Shown in pieces: positions 1 to 9,789 of a DNA stretch of 64,000 bases. Each line of letters opens with the position of its first letter. Position 1 is the first letter of the stretch. Under the pieces are notes generated by a model, which worked only from the letters and a program-made list of their open reading frames with translations, was not told the origin of the DNA and made no database searches. This DNA comes from Mycobacterium sp. ITM-2016-00317 (GTDB lineage: Bacteria; Actinomycetota; Actinomycetes; Mycobacteriales; Mycobacteriaceae), in the NCBI RefSeq assembly GCF_002968295.1, contig NZ_CP134399.1:4960001-5024000 (forward strand). Direction: 5' to 3'. A program made the position numbers and the translations under genes.

Positions 1-758
1 GCCGGCTGTTCGGCCAGATCGTGGCGGCCGCCGTCCGCGCCACCGAAGGCACCGACATACCGGTGACGGTCAAGTTCCGGATCGGGATCGACGACGCCCA
101 CCACACGCATCTGGACGCGGGACGCATCGCCGCCGAGGAAGGCGCCGCGGCGGTCGCGCTGCACGCCCGCACCGCCGCCCAGCGCTACTCCGGCAGCGCC
201 GACTGGGACCAGATCGCCGCGCTGAAGGCCCATGTCACCAGCGTTCCGGTGCTCGGCAACGGCGATATCTTCGACGCTCGTGACGCGCTGGCCATGATGG
301 TCGCGACAGGCTGCGACGGGGTCGTGATCGGCCGCGGCTGCCTGGGGAGGCCGTGGCTGTTCGCCGAGTTGTCCGCCGCGTTCAACGGCACCACCCCGGC
401 CACCCCGCCCACCCTCGGGGAGGTCGCGCAGATCATCCGCCGGCACGGCGAGCTGCTGTCCGCCCACTTCGGAGAGGACAAGGCGATGCGGGACATCCGC
501 AAGCACGTCGCGTGGTACCTGCACGGATTCCCCGCGGGCGCGGATCTGCGCAGGTCGCTGGCATTGGTCAAGACGACCTCCGAGCTCGACGAGCTGCTCG
601 ATCAGCTCGACCCCGACGTGCCGTTCCCGCCGGCGGCGAACGGTCCGCGGGGTCGGCAGGGCTCGGCCGCATCGGTGACCCTGCCCGAAGGTTGGCTCGA
701 CGATCCGGACGACTGCACGGTGCCCGCGGGCGCAGACGTCATGCACTCGGGAGGCTGA
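1..758 (+). CDS. dus: tRNA-dihydrouridine synthase (Dus family), 5' truncated by window edge
   Basis: The reading frame is open from base 3, and the true start lies left of the window. It would be an FMN-dependent enzyme reducing uridine to dihydrouridine in tRNA. Visible family motifs are VTVKFRIGID, LHARTAAQRYSG, VLGNGDI and the FMN-phosphate segment GCDGVVIGRG, followed by a helical C-terminal domain. The catalytic Cys region would be upstream and cannot be checked. This is the Rv0823c position in the conserved mycobacterial order, immediately before the LCP gene. Confidence 0.93.
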   Translation, partial: RLFGQIVAAAVRATEGTDIPVTVKFRIGIDDAHHTHLDAGRIAAEEGAAAVALHARTAAQRYSGSADWDQIAALKAHVTSVPVLGNGDIFDARDALAMMVATGCDGVVIGRGCLGRPWLFAELSAAFNGTTPATPPTLGEVAQIIRRHGELLSAHFGEDKAMRDIRKHVAWYLHGFPAGADLRRSLALVKTTSELDELLDQLDPDVPFPPAANGPRGRQGSAASVTLPEGWLDDPDDCTVPAGADVMHSGG

Positions 759-812
759 TCCGGGCATCGAGACGGTTCTGAGACACATCTGACACCAGGG
801 TTCGGCTGGAGG

Positions 813-842
813 TCTCTCAGGATGTCTCAGTACGATGAGAGA
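813..842. promoter_or_regulatory. Inverted repeat TCTCTCA-N16-TGAGAGA upstream of the LCP gene
   Basis: Perfect 7-bp arms (813-819 and 836-842) lie in the 218-bp gap before the LCP gene. Further TGAGAC/GTCTC-like words occur nearby. It may be an operator or a transcript hairpin; no regulator is implied by the sequence. Confidence 0.3.
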
Positions 843-976
843 TCAAATGCCTGTCTCCACTGGCGGAGGCGGGCTCGATGCTCTAGACAATGAACAGGCA
901 CTCGGCAGTCTGCGGCCGGTGCGCAACGACGCGCACGGCCCTCATGACGCCGTGACGCTGGGAGGCCGGTAGGAAC

Positions 977-2995
977 ATGAGCGACGGCGACATGGAAGAT
1001 GCCGCTGCCACTCCGGGCCGCGCACGTACCGGCGACGACGGATCGGGCGACCGGTCCGACAGTGACTGGCTTACCCGATCGCGGCGCCCGAAGCCAGGCG
1101 CCGCGCCGTGGGAGCGCGCAGCAGACGCTCCCCCCGACGCCGACTCCCAGGACACGGAGTCCGCGCCGATCACCGTCGCCGACCTGATCGCCAAGATCCA
1201 CGGCGACGCCCCGTCCGTCCCGATCCCCCGGCGGCGCCGCGCCCGGCCCGAACCCGACGACGAAGCAGAGCCCGCCGAGACGCCGCACCCCGCGCCCGGA
1301 CCCGAGGCCGAGCTCTACCCCGACACCGCCGACCTGGACACCACGGTCCTTCCGGCCGTCGACCTGAGCCGCGCCGAACTGCCGGATCTGGCCGCCTTCC
1401 CCGCCCCCGCGCACACGTCCCCGAAGCCCCGGATGCGTCCGTCCCACCGGGTCGCTGTCGCCGGCCGGGTCGCCGCAGCGCTGGTCGCGGTCCTCGCCCT
1501 GGTGCTGACCGGTGGTGCGTGGCAGTGGCAGTCCGCCAAGAACAACCTGCTCAACAGGGTCTCGGCGCTGGACCCGGATTCCCGCGACATCCTCGACGCC
1601 AACGCGCAGTTCGGCGACGAGAACTTCCTGATCGTCGGCACCGACAGCCGCATCGGCGCGAACAGCGAGATGGGTGCGGGATCCACCGACGACGCCGCAG
1701 GCGCGCGGTCGGACACCGTGATGCTGGTCAACATCCCGGCCAACCGCAAACGCGTGGTCGCTGTGTCGTTCCCCCGCGACCTCGAGATCGACCCGATGCA
1801 GTGCGAGCCGTGGAATCCCGAGACCCGCGAGTACGGCACGATCTACGACGAAGAATCGCCGATGTACGGCATGGAGAAGGTCTACACCGAGTACAAGCTG
1901 AACTCGGCGTTCGCCGTGGGTGGGCCGAAGTGCCTGGTCAAGGTCATCCAGAAGCTGTCCGGCCTGCACGTGAACCGGTTCATGGCCGTCGACTTCGCCG
2001 GCTTCTCCAAGATGGTCGACGCACTCGGCGGTGTGGAGGTGTGCAGCACCACCCCGATCGAGGACTACGAACTGGGCACCGTGCTGGCCACCGCCGGCCG
2101 CCAGACGGTCGACGGCCACACCGCGCTGAACTACGTGCGTGCCCGCCAGGTGACCACCGAGACGAACGGCGACTACGGGCGCATCAAGCGGCAGCAGCTG
2201 TTCCTGTCGTCGCTGCTGCGTTCGCTGATCTCCAAGGAGACCTTCTTCTCGCTGTCGAAGCTGAACAACGTGGTCAACATGTTCATCGGCGACAGCTACG
2301 TCGACAACGTCGACACCAAGGACCTCGTCGACCTGGGCCAGTCCGTGCAGGGCGTGAACGCCGGGCGCATCACGTTCGTCACGGTGCCGACGGTCGGCTA
2401 CGCCGACGAGTGGGGCAACGAGATCCCGCGCACCGACGACATGCGGGCGCTGTTCGACGCGATCATCAACGACGATCCGCTGCCCGAGGAACGCAACGCC
2501 GACAACACCCCGGTGTCCGGCCCCGAGGCGCTGGCGAATTCGACAGCGACGCAGCCCGGTCAGTCCGACGACAGCCAGGTCGTCGACGCCATCGCCACCG
2601 ACCCCGAGAGCGTCACCGTGCAGGTGTCGAACTCGACCGGCTCGGCGGGGCTGGGGGCCAGCACGTCCACCGCACTGGAGGCCCACGGCTTCAACGTGGA
2701 GACGCCCGACGACTACCCGGGGCCGCTGTCGCGCACCACCGTGTTCTTCTCCCCCGGCAACGAGGAGGCCGCCGCCACCGTCGCCTCGGCGTTCGGCGAC
2801 GCCGCCATCGAGCGCGCCACCGGGCTGGGCGACGTCGTGCAGGTGGTCCTGGGCACCGACTTCGACGCGGTCAACGCGCCGTCCCCCAGCGGATCGCCGG
2901 TGCAGGTGCGCGTCATCCGCGGCACCAAGTCCCCGGCCACCGCGCTGCCGGAGGATCTCACCGTGACCAACGCCGCCGATACCAGCTGCGACTAG
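977..2995 (+). CDS. LytR-CpsA-Psr (LCP) family protein with LytR_C domain
   Basis: This is a cell-wall ligase-type protein expected to transfer arabinogalactan or related polymers from lipid carriers to peptidoglycan. It has 672 residues. An acidic/proline-rich cytosolic N-terminus of about 155 residues precedes one membrane segment (about 158-183), the extracytoplasmic LCP domain (FLIVGTDSR, then the Arg-rich motif around NYVRARQ) and a C-terminal LytR_C domain from about residue 545. GGAGG lies just upstream of the ATG. Length and position match Rv0822c. Mycobacteria have several LCP paralogues and this is not necessarily the main ligase Lcp1. Confidence 0.9.
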   Translation: MSDGDMEDAAATPGRARTGDDGSGDRSDSDWLTRSRRPKPGAAPWERAADAPPDADSQDTESAPITVADLIAKIHGDAPSVPIPRRRRARPEPDDEAEPAETPHPAPGPEAELYPDTADLDTTVLPAVDLSRAELPDLAAFPAPAHTSPKPRMRPSHRVAVAGRVAAALVAVLALVLTGGAWQWQSAKNNLLNRVSALDPDSRDILDANAQFGDENFLIVGTDSRIGANSEMGAGSTDDAAGARSDTVMLVNIPANRKRVVAVSFPRDLEIDPMQCEPWNPETREYGTIYDEESPMYGMEKVYTEYKLNSAFAVGGPKCLVKVIQKLSGLHVNRFMAVDFAGFSKMVDALGGVEVCSTTPIEDYELGTVLATAGRQTVDGHTALNYVRARQVTTETNGDYGRIKRQQLFLSSLLRSLISKETFFSLSKLNNVVNMFIGDSYVDNVDTKDLVDLGQSVQGVNAGRITFVTVPTVGYADEWGNEIPRTDDMRALFDAIINDDPLPEERNADNTPVSGPEALANSTATQPGQSDDSQVVDAIATDPESVTVQVSNSTGSAGLGASTSTALEAHGFNVETPDDYPGPLSRTTVFFSPGNEEAAATVASAFGDAAIERATGLGDVVQVVLGTDFDAVNAPSPSGSPVQVRVIRGTKSPATALPEDLTVTNAADTSCD

Positions 2996-3020
2996 CATTC
3001 CCATCATTTCGGCAGGTGGC

Positions 3021-3042
3021 ATTCACCTTTCGTTCACCGCCA
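3021..3042 (+). promoter_or_regulatory. PHO-box-like direct repeat upstream of phoU
   Basis: Two adjacent 11-nt units, ATTCACCTTTC and GTTCACCGCCA, match the GTTCACC-N4 direct-repeat design of actinobacterial PHO boxes bound by PhoP/RegX3-type regulators. The pair ends 40 bp before the phoU start. Its partner upstream of pstS (7868-7889) has the same design. Assignment to RegX3 is inference. Confidence 0.55.
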
Positions 3043-3082
3043 GCTCGTGACTGCGGTTCAACGGCCCCGGTAGGGTTTATCC

Positions 3083-3751
3083 ATGCGTACCGCCTACCAC
3101 GAGCAGTTGGAGGCCCTGTCGAACAGGCTCGGCGACATGTGCGAGCTTGCCGGGGCCGCGATGGAGCGAGCCACCCAGGCCCTACTCCAGGCTGACCTGG
3201 CGTTGGCCGAGCAGGTGATCACCGACCACGAACAGATCGCCGCCCTCAGCGTCCGCGCCGAGGAGGAAGCCTTCGTCATCCTGGCGCTGCAGGCCCCCGT
3301 GGCGGGAGACCTGCGCGCGATCGTGAGCTCCATCCAGATCGTCGCCGACGTCGACCGGATGGGCGCACTGGCGCTGCACGTCGCCAAGATCGCCCGCCGC
3401 CGCCACCCCCAGCACGCGCTTCCCGAAGAGGTCAACGGCTACTTCGCCGAGATGGGCCGGGTCGCCGTCGAGCTCGGCCACAGCGCCCAGGAGGTGCTGC
3501 GCACCCGGGACCCGGAGAAGGCCGCCCGGATCCGCGAAGAGGACGACGCGATGGACGACCTGCACCGTCATCTGTTCACGGTGCTGATGGATCGCGAGTG
3601 GAAGCACGGGGTGGCCGCCGCCGTCGACGTGACCCTGCTCGGGCGCTTCTACGAGCGCTTCGCCGACCACGCCGTGGAGGTGGCCCGGCGGGTGATCTTC
3701 CAGGTCACCGGGCGCACCGGCGACGACGAGGAACTGCCCGCCTCGCGCTGA
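3083..3751 (+). CDS. phoU: Phosphate transport system regulator PhoU (PhoY2-like)
   Basis: A 222-residue all-helical cytosolic protein with two PhoU repeats. It begins [16 protein letters not shown] and contains acidic metal-binding-type helices ([14 protein letters not shown]). PhoU proteins link the Pst transporter to the SenX3-RegX3 two-component system and shut down the Pho response when phosphate is ample. It corresponds to Rv0821c (PhoY2). It faces the pstSCAB operon across a shared terminator, so the regulator and its transporter are transcribed towards each other. Confidence 0.93.
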   Translation: MRTAYHEQLEALSNRLGDMCELAGAAMERATQALLQADLALAEQVITDHEQIAALSVRAEEEAFVILALQAPVAGDLRAIVSSIQIVADVDRMGALALHVAKIARRRHPQHALPEEVNGYFAEMGRVAVELGHSAQEVLRTRDPEKAARIREEDDAMDDLHRHLFTVLMDREWKHGVAAAVDVTLLGRFYERFADHAVEVARRVIFQVTGRTGDDEELPASR

Positions 3752-3775
3752 CCGCGCGCTCGCGTGAGCTGACGA

Positions 3776-3813
3776 AGAAACCGCCCCATTTCCGGTGGAA
3801 TGGGGCGGTTTCT
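3776..3813. terminator. Bidirectional terminator between phoU and pstB
   Basis: A perfect 15-bp stem (3776-3790 with 3799-3813) closes an 8-nt loop. A-rich and T-rich edges on either side let it serve both convergent transcripts. Confidence 0.8.
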
Positions 3814-3832
3814 CCGTTCGCGCGGGGCCCGG

Positions 3833-4609
3833 TCAGCCGAAGCGCCCCGAGATGTAGTCCTCGGTGGCCTTCTTGGTGGGGTTCGAGAAGATCTTCTCGG
3901 TGTCGTCGATCTCGATCAGCTTGCCCGGCTTGCCGGTGGCCTCGAGGTTGAAGAACGCCGTCTGGTCGCTGACCCGCGCCGCCTGCTGCATGTTGTGCGT
4001 GACGATCACGATCGTGAAGTCCTGCTTGAGCTCGGAGATCAGGTCCTCGATCGCCAGCGTCGAGATCGGGTCGAGCGCCGAGCACGGTTCGTCCATCAGC
4101 AGCACGTCGGGCTGCACCGCGATGGCCCGGGCGATGCACAGCCGCTGCTGCTGACCACCCGACAACCCGCCGCCGGGCTTGTCCAGCCGGTCCTTGACCT
4201 CGTTCCACAGGTTGGCGCCCTTGAGGGAACGCTCGGCGACCTCGTCGAGCGCCTTCTTGTTCCGGACGCCCTGCAGCTTCAGCCCGGCCACCACGTTGTC
4301 GCGAATCGACATGGTGGGGAAAGGATTCGGCCGCTGGAACACCATGCCGATGGTCTTGCGCACGCCGACCGGGTCGACGCCGGCGCCGTAGATGTCCTCA
4401 CCGTCGAGCAGCACCGAACCTTCGACCCGGGCACCGGGAATGACCTCGTGCATGCGGTTGAGCGTGCGCAGCACCGTCGACTTCCCGCAGCCCGAGGGAC
4501 CGATGAACGCGGTGACGCTGCGCGGCTCCACTGACAGCGAGACACCCGCCACCGCGTGGAACGCGCCGTAGTAGATGTTGACGTCCTTGAGGTCGAGACG
4601 TTTGGCCAT
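3833..4609 (-). CDS. pstB: Phosphate ABC transporter ATP-binding protein PstB
   Basis: The 258-residue ATPase energises high-affinity phosphate import. Walker A (GPSGCGKST), the signature LSGGQQQRL, Walker B (VLLMDEP) and the switch His (VTHNM) are all present, and the length is normal. It is the last gene of pstSCAB, 22 bp after pstA. In M. tuberculosis the gene at this place is phoT (Rv0820). Confidence 0.97.
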   Translation of the reverse strand: MAKRLDLKDVNIYYGAFHAVAGVSLSVEPRSVTAFIGPSGCGKSTVLRTLNRMHEVIPGARVEGSVLLDGEDIYGAGVDPVGVRKTIGMVFQRPNPFPTMSIRDNVVAGLKLQGVRNKKALDEVAERSLKGANLWNEVKDRLDKPGGGLSGGQQQRLCIARAIAVQPDVLLMDEPCSALDPISTLAIEDLISELKQDFTIVIVTHNMQQAARVSDQTAFFNLEATGKPGKLIEIDDTEKIFSNPTKKATEDYISGRFG

Positions 4610-4631
4610 GAGGGGTTTCTCCTAAACCTGC

Positions 4632-5549
4632 TCAAACCTTTTTAGGGGCGAAGAATTTTGCGAGGAAGCGGGCGCCGATGTTCAGCGCGGCGATGAGCAC
4701 GACGAGGGTGAGCGCCGCACCCCACAGCCGGTCGGTCGGCACCGGGTTCGCGCCGGCGCCCGCGGAGGTCTGGTCGAACATCATGCCGGGCAGCGAGCCC
4801 ATGAAACCGCTGAACATGTCGAAGTTGATGGCCTGCGAATAGCCCACCAGGATCAGCAGCGGCGCCGTCTCGCCCATCACCCGCGCCAGCGACAACAGGA
4901 TTCCGGTCACGATGCCCGACAGTGCGGTCGGCACGACGATCTTGGCGATCGTCTTCCACTTCGGGACGCCGAGCGCGTAGCTGGCCTCGCGCAGGTCCAT
5001 CGGCACGATCCGCAGCATCTCCTCGGTGGAGCGCACGATCACCGGGATCATCAGCAGCACCAGCGCCAGCGACACGGCGAAGCCGGACCGCTCGAACCCG
5101 AACGTCGCCACCCACAGCGCGTAGATGAACAGCGCGGCCACGATGGACGGCACACCGGTGAGGATGTCGACCATGAAGGTCGTCACCTTGCCCATCCGGC
5201 TCCCGCCGGCGTACTCGACCAGATAGATGCCGACGAACACCCCGACCGGGATCGAGATCACCGCGCAGACGGCGGCCTGCAGCAGCGAACCGACGATGGC
5301 GTGGTAGGCGCCGCCACCCGCGGCGAACGCCGTCATGCCCGACTGCGAGTACAGCCACCAGGTGCTCGACGTGACCGCGCCGATCCCCTTGGCGACCACG
5401 GTGTAGAGCACCCACACCAGCGGCACGAGCGCCACCACCACCGAGGCGGTGACCAGGACGGTCGCGAAGTGGTCGGTCAGCTTGCGACGCGTGCTGACGC
5501 CCTGAAACGTCGGCGCTTTGACCGGCTGGTCCAGCGTTGCGGAGGTCAT
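4632..5549 (-). CDS. pstA: Phosphate ABC transporter permease PstA
   Basis: A 305-residue inner-membrane permease with about six membrane segments and the EAA-type cytoplasmic loop (LREASYALGVPKWKTIAKIVVP). The open frame runs much further upstream. I chose the ATG at 5549 because it overlaps the pstC stop as ATGA and gives the usual N-terminus (MTSATLDQPVK). It forms the channel with PstC. Confidence 0.94.
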   Translation of the reverse strand: MTSATLDQPVKAPTFQGVSTRRKLTDHFATVLVTASVVVALVPLVWVLYTVVAKGIGAVTSSTWWLYSQSGMTAFAAGGGAYHAIVGSLLQAAVCAVISIPVGVFVGIYLVEYAGGSRMGKVTTFMVDILTGVPSIVAALFIYALWVATFGFERSGFAVSLALVLLMIPVIVRSTEEMLRIVPMDLREASYALGVPKWKTIAKIVVPTALSGIVTGILLSLARVMGETAPLLILVGYSQAINFDMFSGFMGSLPGMMFDQTSAGAGANPVPTDRLWGAALTLVVLIAALNIGARFLAKFFAPKKV

Positions 5550-6604
5550 GAGGCGGACCTGTCCTTTCCGGAGACCGCGGCGCGGGCCAGCGAGTTGACC
5601 ACGAAGGTCAGGATGAACAGCACCAGGCCCGCGGCGATGTAGGCCCCGGCCTTGTACTGGTCGTTGAACTCCGAAGCGGCGGAAGCGATCTTGCTCGCGA
5701 AGGTGTATCCGCCGTCGAACAGCGACCAGCCGAACGCCTGCTGGGTGCCGCGCAGGATGATCAACAGCGCGATCGTCTCGCCCAGCGCACGGCCGAGGCC
5801 CAGCATTGCGCCGCTGATGTAGCCCGACATGCCGAACGGCAGCACCGTGGTGCGCACCACCTCCCAGCGGGTGGCGCCCAGCGCCAGCGCGGCCTCGATC
5901 TGCCCCCGCGGCGTCTGGACGAACACCTCGCGGGTCACCGCGGTGATGATCGGCAGGATCATCACGGCCAGCACGATGCCCGCGGTGAAGATCGTGCCGC
6001 CGCCGGCCACGGACGCGGTGCCTGTGGCGAACAGGAAGAACCAGCCCAGGTTCTCGTTGAGCCAGACCGCGAACGGTTTGATCACCGGGGCCAACACGTA
6101 CAGGCCCCACACGCCGTAGATGATCGACGGCACCGCGGCCAGCAGATCCACCATGTAGGCCAGCGGGCCCGCGATCCGCTTCGGCGCGTAATTGGTCTGG
6201 TAGATCGCGATGCCCAGCGCGACCGGCATCGCCAGCAGCAACGCGAAGACGGACACGAACACCGTGACCTGCAGCAGATCCAGAATGCCGAACTGCATCG
6301 ACGAGGTGTCGGTGGTCACCCAGTTGCCGCCGAAGAGGAAGAAGTTCTCCTCGTTGCGGGCCAGCGCAGGCACCGCACGCCACAGCAGGAAGATGCCGAT
6401 CGCGGCGATGATGGCGACGATCAGGACGCCCGACCCCTCGGCCAGGGTGCGGAAGATACGGTCCCCGACACGCTCTTTGGCGTTCCTGGACGGATCGGTC
6501 GATATCGGGGTCGGCTCGGGGAAGGGGGCGGCCAAGGCCTCCCCCGACCCCGCGTCCGACGGATTCGGCGTTGTCAATGCGAGCCCATCGCGCTTGTAGG
6601 TCAT
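5546..6604 (-). CDS. pstC: Phosphate ABC transporter permease PstC
   Basis: A membrane permease with about six hydrophobic segments and an EAA loop (QIEAALALGATRWEVVRTTVLP). Two starts are possible. The ATG at 6604 (MTYKRDG, 352 residues) has a purine-rich GAGGATGGG stretch at good distance. The ATG at 6619, five codons earlier, has a Shine-Dalgarno-like run pressed against it. It is translationally coupled to pstA and follows pstS after a 47-bp gap. Confidence 0.93.
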   Translation of the reverse strand: MTYKRDGLALTTPNPSDAGSGEALAAPFPEPTPISTDPSRNAKERVGDRIFRTLAEGSGVLIVAIIAAIGIFLLWRAVPALARNEENFFLFGGNWVTTDTSSMQFGILDLLQVTVFVSVFALLLAMPVALGIAIYQTNYAPKRIAGPLAYMVDLLAAVPSIIYGVWGLYVLAPVIKPFAVWLNENLGWFFLFATGTASVAGGGTIFTAGIVLAVMILPIITAVTREVFVQTPRGQIEAALALGATRWEVVRTTVLPFGMSGYISGAMLGLGRALGETIALLIILRGTQQAFGWSLFDGGYTFASKIASAASEFNDQYKAGAYIAAGLVLFILTFVVNSLARAAVSGKDRSAS

Positions 6605-6651
6605 TCGGTCAGAACCCATCCTCGCCGCTGCCCGTCAGTTGCGCCAATAAC

Positions 6652-7785
6652 CTAGGCGCTCGACCCGATGGCCTCGATCGAGGTCAGCAGGCGCTCTTTG
6701 AACTTCTCCGGGAGCGGCACATAGCCGGCCGCCGACAGATCCGCCTGGCCGTCGTTGGCCGCGACGGTGAGGAACGACTTCACCGCGTCGGCGGTCTCGG
6801 CGTCGTACCCGTTGGAGCACACGATCTCGTAGGTGGCCAGCACCAGCGGGTACGCGCCGGACTCCTGGGTGCCGTACAGCGAGCCCAGATCCAGCGCGAG
6901 ATCGTTGCCCTCGGCGGCGAACTGGGCGGCGTCGATCGCCTTGCCCGCGGACTCGTCGGTCAGCGCGACCGGTCCGCTGCCGTTGTCGATCTGGGCGTAG
7001 GGGATGCCGGCCTGATCGGCGAAGCCCTTCTCGACGTAACCGATGGCGCCGGGGGTGGACTGCACCGCCTGCGCGACACCGGCCGACTTCTGGGCGCCCT
7101 CACCGGCGCCGCCCTGGAACTCGCTGCCGTCACCCTTGGTCCACGCGCCGCCCGAAGCGGCTTCCAGGTACTTCTGGAAGTTGTCGGTGGTGCCGGACGA
7201 GTCGGAGCGGAAGATCGGCGTGACCTTGCTGTCCGGCAAGGTCTTTCCGTCGTTGAGCGCGGCGATCGCCGGGTCGTTCCAGGTGGTGATCTGGCCCTGG
7301 AAGATCTTGGCCAGTGTGTCGCCGTCGAGCACCAAACCCTCGACACCCTCGAGGTTGTAGGCCATCGCGATCGGGCCGAACACCAGCGGCAGGTTCCACG
7401 CCGGGTTGCCGCCGCACCGCTGCGCGGCTTGGGCGGCCTGCTCCTCCTTGATCGCGGAGTCCGAGCCGGCGAAGTCGACGTTGCCTGCGACGAACTGCTC
7501 GCGGCCCGCGCCGGAACCGGTCGGGTTGTAGGACAGGTTCTTGCCCTGACACTTCTGAGACCACACCTGGTTGAACAGCGCGATCGCGTTCTGCTGGGCG
7601 GTCGACCCCTCGGCGGTCACCGAGTTCTTGCCGGAGCAGTCGGCGGCGGAGGCAGGGGCGGCACCGGTGTTGGAGGATCCCGCAGGCACGTTGTTGTCAC
7701 TGCCACAGCCGGCGAGCGTCAACGCGGTGATTGCTGCGACCGAGACGGTCGTACCAAACGTCCTGCCGAACATGTTCAGCTTCAC
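6652..7785 (-). CDS. pstS: Phosphate-binding lipoprotein PstS
   Basis: This is the extracytoplasmic phosphate receptor of the Pst importer. The protein is a lipoprotein (lipobox LAGC, Cys27) with PBP phosphate-binding signatures (GSTAQQNAI, TGSGAGREQFVAG, FRSDSSGTTDNF). The open frame allows a start at 7836. The GTG at 7785 is preferred because AGGAAAG sits 8 nt upstream and it gives a clean signal peptide (377 residues). It is the first gene of pstSCAB and carries a PHO-box-like repeat 82 bp upstream. Confidence 0.94.
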   Translation of the reverse strand: MKLNMFGRTFGTTVSVAAITALTLAGCGSDNNVPAGSSNTGAAPASAADCSGKNSVTAEGSTAQQNAIALFNQVWSQKCQGKNLSYNPTGSGAGREQFVAGNVDFAGSDSAIKEEQAAQAAQRCGGNPAWNLPLVFGPIAMAYNLEGVEGLVLDGDTLAKIFQGQITTWNDPAIAALNDGKTLPDSKVTPIFRSDSSGTTDNFQKYLEAASGGAWTKGDGSEFQGGAGEGAQKSAGVAQAVQSTPGAIGYVEKGFADQAGIPYAQIDNGSGPVALTDESAGKAIDAAQFAAEGNDLALDLGSLYGTQESGAYPLVLATYEIVCSNGYDAETADAVKSFLTVAANDGQADLSAAGYVPLPEKFKERLLTSIEAIGSSA

Positions 7786-7867
7786 TGATCCCACTTTCCT
7801 GTTGGGGTGCCCAGACGGCTCCGAACTCTCCGGCAACGTATGCGGCCGGAGTGGACGGATCGGGGAT

Positions 7868-7889
7868 GGTGGGTTAACGCGAAGTGAAC
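7868..7889 (-). promoter_or_regulatory. PHO-box-like direct repeat upstream of pstS
   Basis: On the minus strand the sequence reads GTTCACTTCGC then GTTAACCCACC, two 11-nt units like those before phoU. It lies between the mshD stop and the pstS start, where a phosphate-starvation promoter is expected. Confidence 0.55.
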
Positions 7890-7902
7890 AGGTGCGGTGA
7901 TC

Positions 7903-8820
7903 TCACAGGTCGGCGGGTGCGGCCTGTGCGTAGGCCACGTCGGTGTTGGCCACCTCGAAACCCAGTCGACGGTAGGTCTTCACCGCGGCGGTGTTGTCGG
8001 CCTCGACGTACAGCATCACCTCGGCGGATCCGCCGGTGCGCAGCAACCGTTCGGCCAGATGGTGCACACCGATCAACGTCAGTAGTCCGCCGAGTCCCCG
8101 GCCCTGCGCGGACGGGTCGACACCGACCACGTACACCTCGCCCAAGGTCGCGGAATGCGTCTTGGTCCAATGGAATCCGAGCAACCGCCGGTCGGTCTCG
8201 TCGAACGCCAGGAAGAAGCCGGCCGGGTCGAACCACGGTTCGGCGCGGCGGGCGGCGATGTCGTCGGCGGTCCAGCCGCCCTGTTCGGGGTGCCAGGAGA
8301 ACGCGGCGTTGTTGACCCGCAGCACCTCGGCGTCGTCCTGTGGTCCGGAGTACGTGGTCACGCGCACCCCCGGGGCCGACGGCACCGGCGGCAGGTCCCG
8401 CAGCGACCGCCGCATCTGCAGCAACTCCCGGACCGGTTCCAGGTCCAGGGCGCGCGCAGTGGCCTGTGCCGGCGCGAGATTGCCGTGCGCCCACAGCCTG
8501 GTGTCGGGTCCGCCCGCCTCCAGCGCAGCGCGGATCATCTGCGAGCCGATGCCGCGACGCCGGGCGTCCGGGTGGACCACGAGTTCACCCATCGGCGGGG
8601 CGTCCTCCCCGGGCGGTGTGAGGTTCAGATAGCCGCGGAGCCGGCCGTCGGCGACGGCCACCAGGTGCCGGGTGCGCTGCCCACCCAGTTCGCGCAGCAC
8701 CTGATCACCGACAGGCGCGATCGAGTCGTGCGCGGCGGCGTCGGCGATCAACTCGCGGATGTGTTGCTGGTCGGCTTCGGACAGGGTGTCCTGCCACCCG
8801 ACCGAGGGCTGCGCGGTCAC
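7903..8820 (-). CDS. mshD: Mycothiol synthase MshD
   Basis: The acetyl-CoA-dependent enzyme adds the acetyl group to Cys-GlcN-Ins in the last step of mycothiol synthesis. The 305 residues form two GNAT domains; acetyl-CoA loop motifs are visible in both ([13 protein letters not shown] and [14 protein letters not shown]). The GTG start at 8820 overlaps the glnR stop (GTGA), so the two are translationally coupled. It is the Rv0819 orthologue by sequence and position. Confidence 0.95.
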   Translation of the reverse strand: MTAQPSVGWQDTLSEADQQHIRELIADAAAHDSIAPVGDQVLRELGGQRTRHLVAVADGRLRGYLNLTPPGEDAPPMGELVVHPDARRRGIGSQMIRAALEAGGPDTRLWAHGNLAPAQATARALDLEPVRELLQMRRSLRDLPPVPSAPGVRVTTYSGPQDDAEVLRVNNAAFSWHPEQGGWTADDIAARRAEPWFDPAGFFLAFDETDRRLLGFHWTKTHSATLGEVYVVGVDPSAQGRGLGGLLTLIGVHHLAERLLRTGGSAEVMLYVEADNTAAVKTYRRLGFEVANTDVAYAQAAPADL

Positions 8821-9611
8821 TGACTGCGCAGCGCGTCACCGAGCGCTTCCGGCACCTCGTCGGGCGCCAGCGCCCCGATCCCGTCGTCGTAAGGGTCCTC
8901 GCCGTCGAGATCGTCGGGGATGTCCGCGGCGGGGGCCCGTCCCCGGGCTGGCCGCACGGCCTTGTAGCCGACATTGCGGACCGTGCCGATCAGCGATTCG
9001 TACTCGGGGCCCAGTTTCGCGCGAAGACGCCGCACGTGGACGTCGACGGTGCGCGTGCCACCGAAGAAGTCGTAGCCCCACACCTCCTGCAGCAACTGCG
9101 CGCGGGTGAAGACGCGTCCGGCGTGCTGCGCGAGATATTTCAGTAGCTCGAACTCCTTGTAGGTCAGGTCGAGCGGGCGCCCGCGCAACCGCGCGGTGTA
9201 CGTGCCCTCGTCGATGACGAGCTCGCCGAGGCTGATCTTGCCGACGTTCTCCTGGCTGGCCACGCCGCCCCGGCGTCCCACCAGCAGCCGCAACCGGGCG
9301 TCGATCTCCGCGGGCCCGGTGCTGGGCAGCAGGATCTCATCGAGGCCCCATTCGACGTTCACGGCGACCAGCCCGCCCTCGTTGACCACCGCGACGACCG
9401 GCACCGATGTGCCCGTGGTGCCCAGCAGACGGCACAGGCCGCGGGCGGCCGCCAGATCCGTGCGCGCGTCGACGATCGCCACATCCGCGGTCCCGGCTTC
9501 GAGCAACGACGAGACCTCGGTCGGCGCGGTCCGGACAGTGTGCGCCAGCAGGGACAGCGAGGGCAGCACCGACTCGGGACGCGGGTCAACCGTCAGTAGC
9601 AAAAGATCCAA
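8817..9611 (-). CDS. glnR: OmpR-family response regulator, nitrogen regulator GlnR
   Basis: An orphan response regulator controlling nitrogen-assimilation genes in mycobacteria. The receiver domain is atypical. The candidate phospho-acceptor is Asp48 (IVDARTDL), and the winged-helix DNA-binding domain is typical ([20 protein letters not shown], then [17 protein letters not shown]). The frame extends to 9854. A TTG at 9611 with AGGGGT upstream gives the N-terminus LDLLLLTV, which matches Rv0818, so I used it. An acidic tail ends in LRSQ. Its gene overlaps mshD. Confidence 0.9.
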   Translation of the reverse strand: MDLLLLTVDPRPESVLPSLSLLAHTVRTAPTEVSSLLEAGTADVAIVDARTDLAAARGLCRLLGTTGTSVPVVAVVNEGGLVAVNVEWGLDEILLPSTGPAEIDARLRLLVGRRGGVASQENVGKISLGELVIDEGTYTARLRGRPLDLTYKEFELLKYLAQHAGRVFTRAQLLQEVWGYDFFGGTRTVDVHVRRLRAKLGPEYESLIGTVRNVGYKAVRPARGRAPAADIPDDLDGEDPYDDGIGALAPDEVPEALGDALRSQ

Positions 9612-9710
9612 CTGACCCCTCCAACCGCTGTGGAGTGCTCTCCCGGACAACGATGTCGCGTGGTGATATTCCAGATTCATGGCCGACACACGGCTGTTAC
9701 CCAGCCGATA

Positions 9711-9726
9711 GCTATCTAACGATAGC
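9711..9726. promoter_or_regulatory. Inverted repeat GCTATC-TAAC-GATAGC in the glnR-lmeA intergenic region
   Basis: A perfect 6-bp dyad sits between the divergent glnR and lmeA genes, about 100 bp before glnR. It does not fit the GlnR consensus half-sites well, so any regulator is unknown. Confidence 0.3.
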
Positions 9727-9789
9727 GCGCCACCTGCCGGTAAGCCGCGCGGAACCGTGCCTTGCTTTCGCGTCGGCAACAATGACCGG

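Noticed and set aside
827..3022. 731-codon minus-strand open frame opposite the LCP gene
   Set aside because: Low-complexity Gly/Val/Arg product with no motifs; it is the shadow of a well-supported plus-strand gene in GC-rich DNA.
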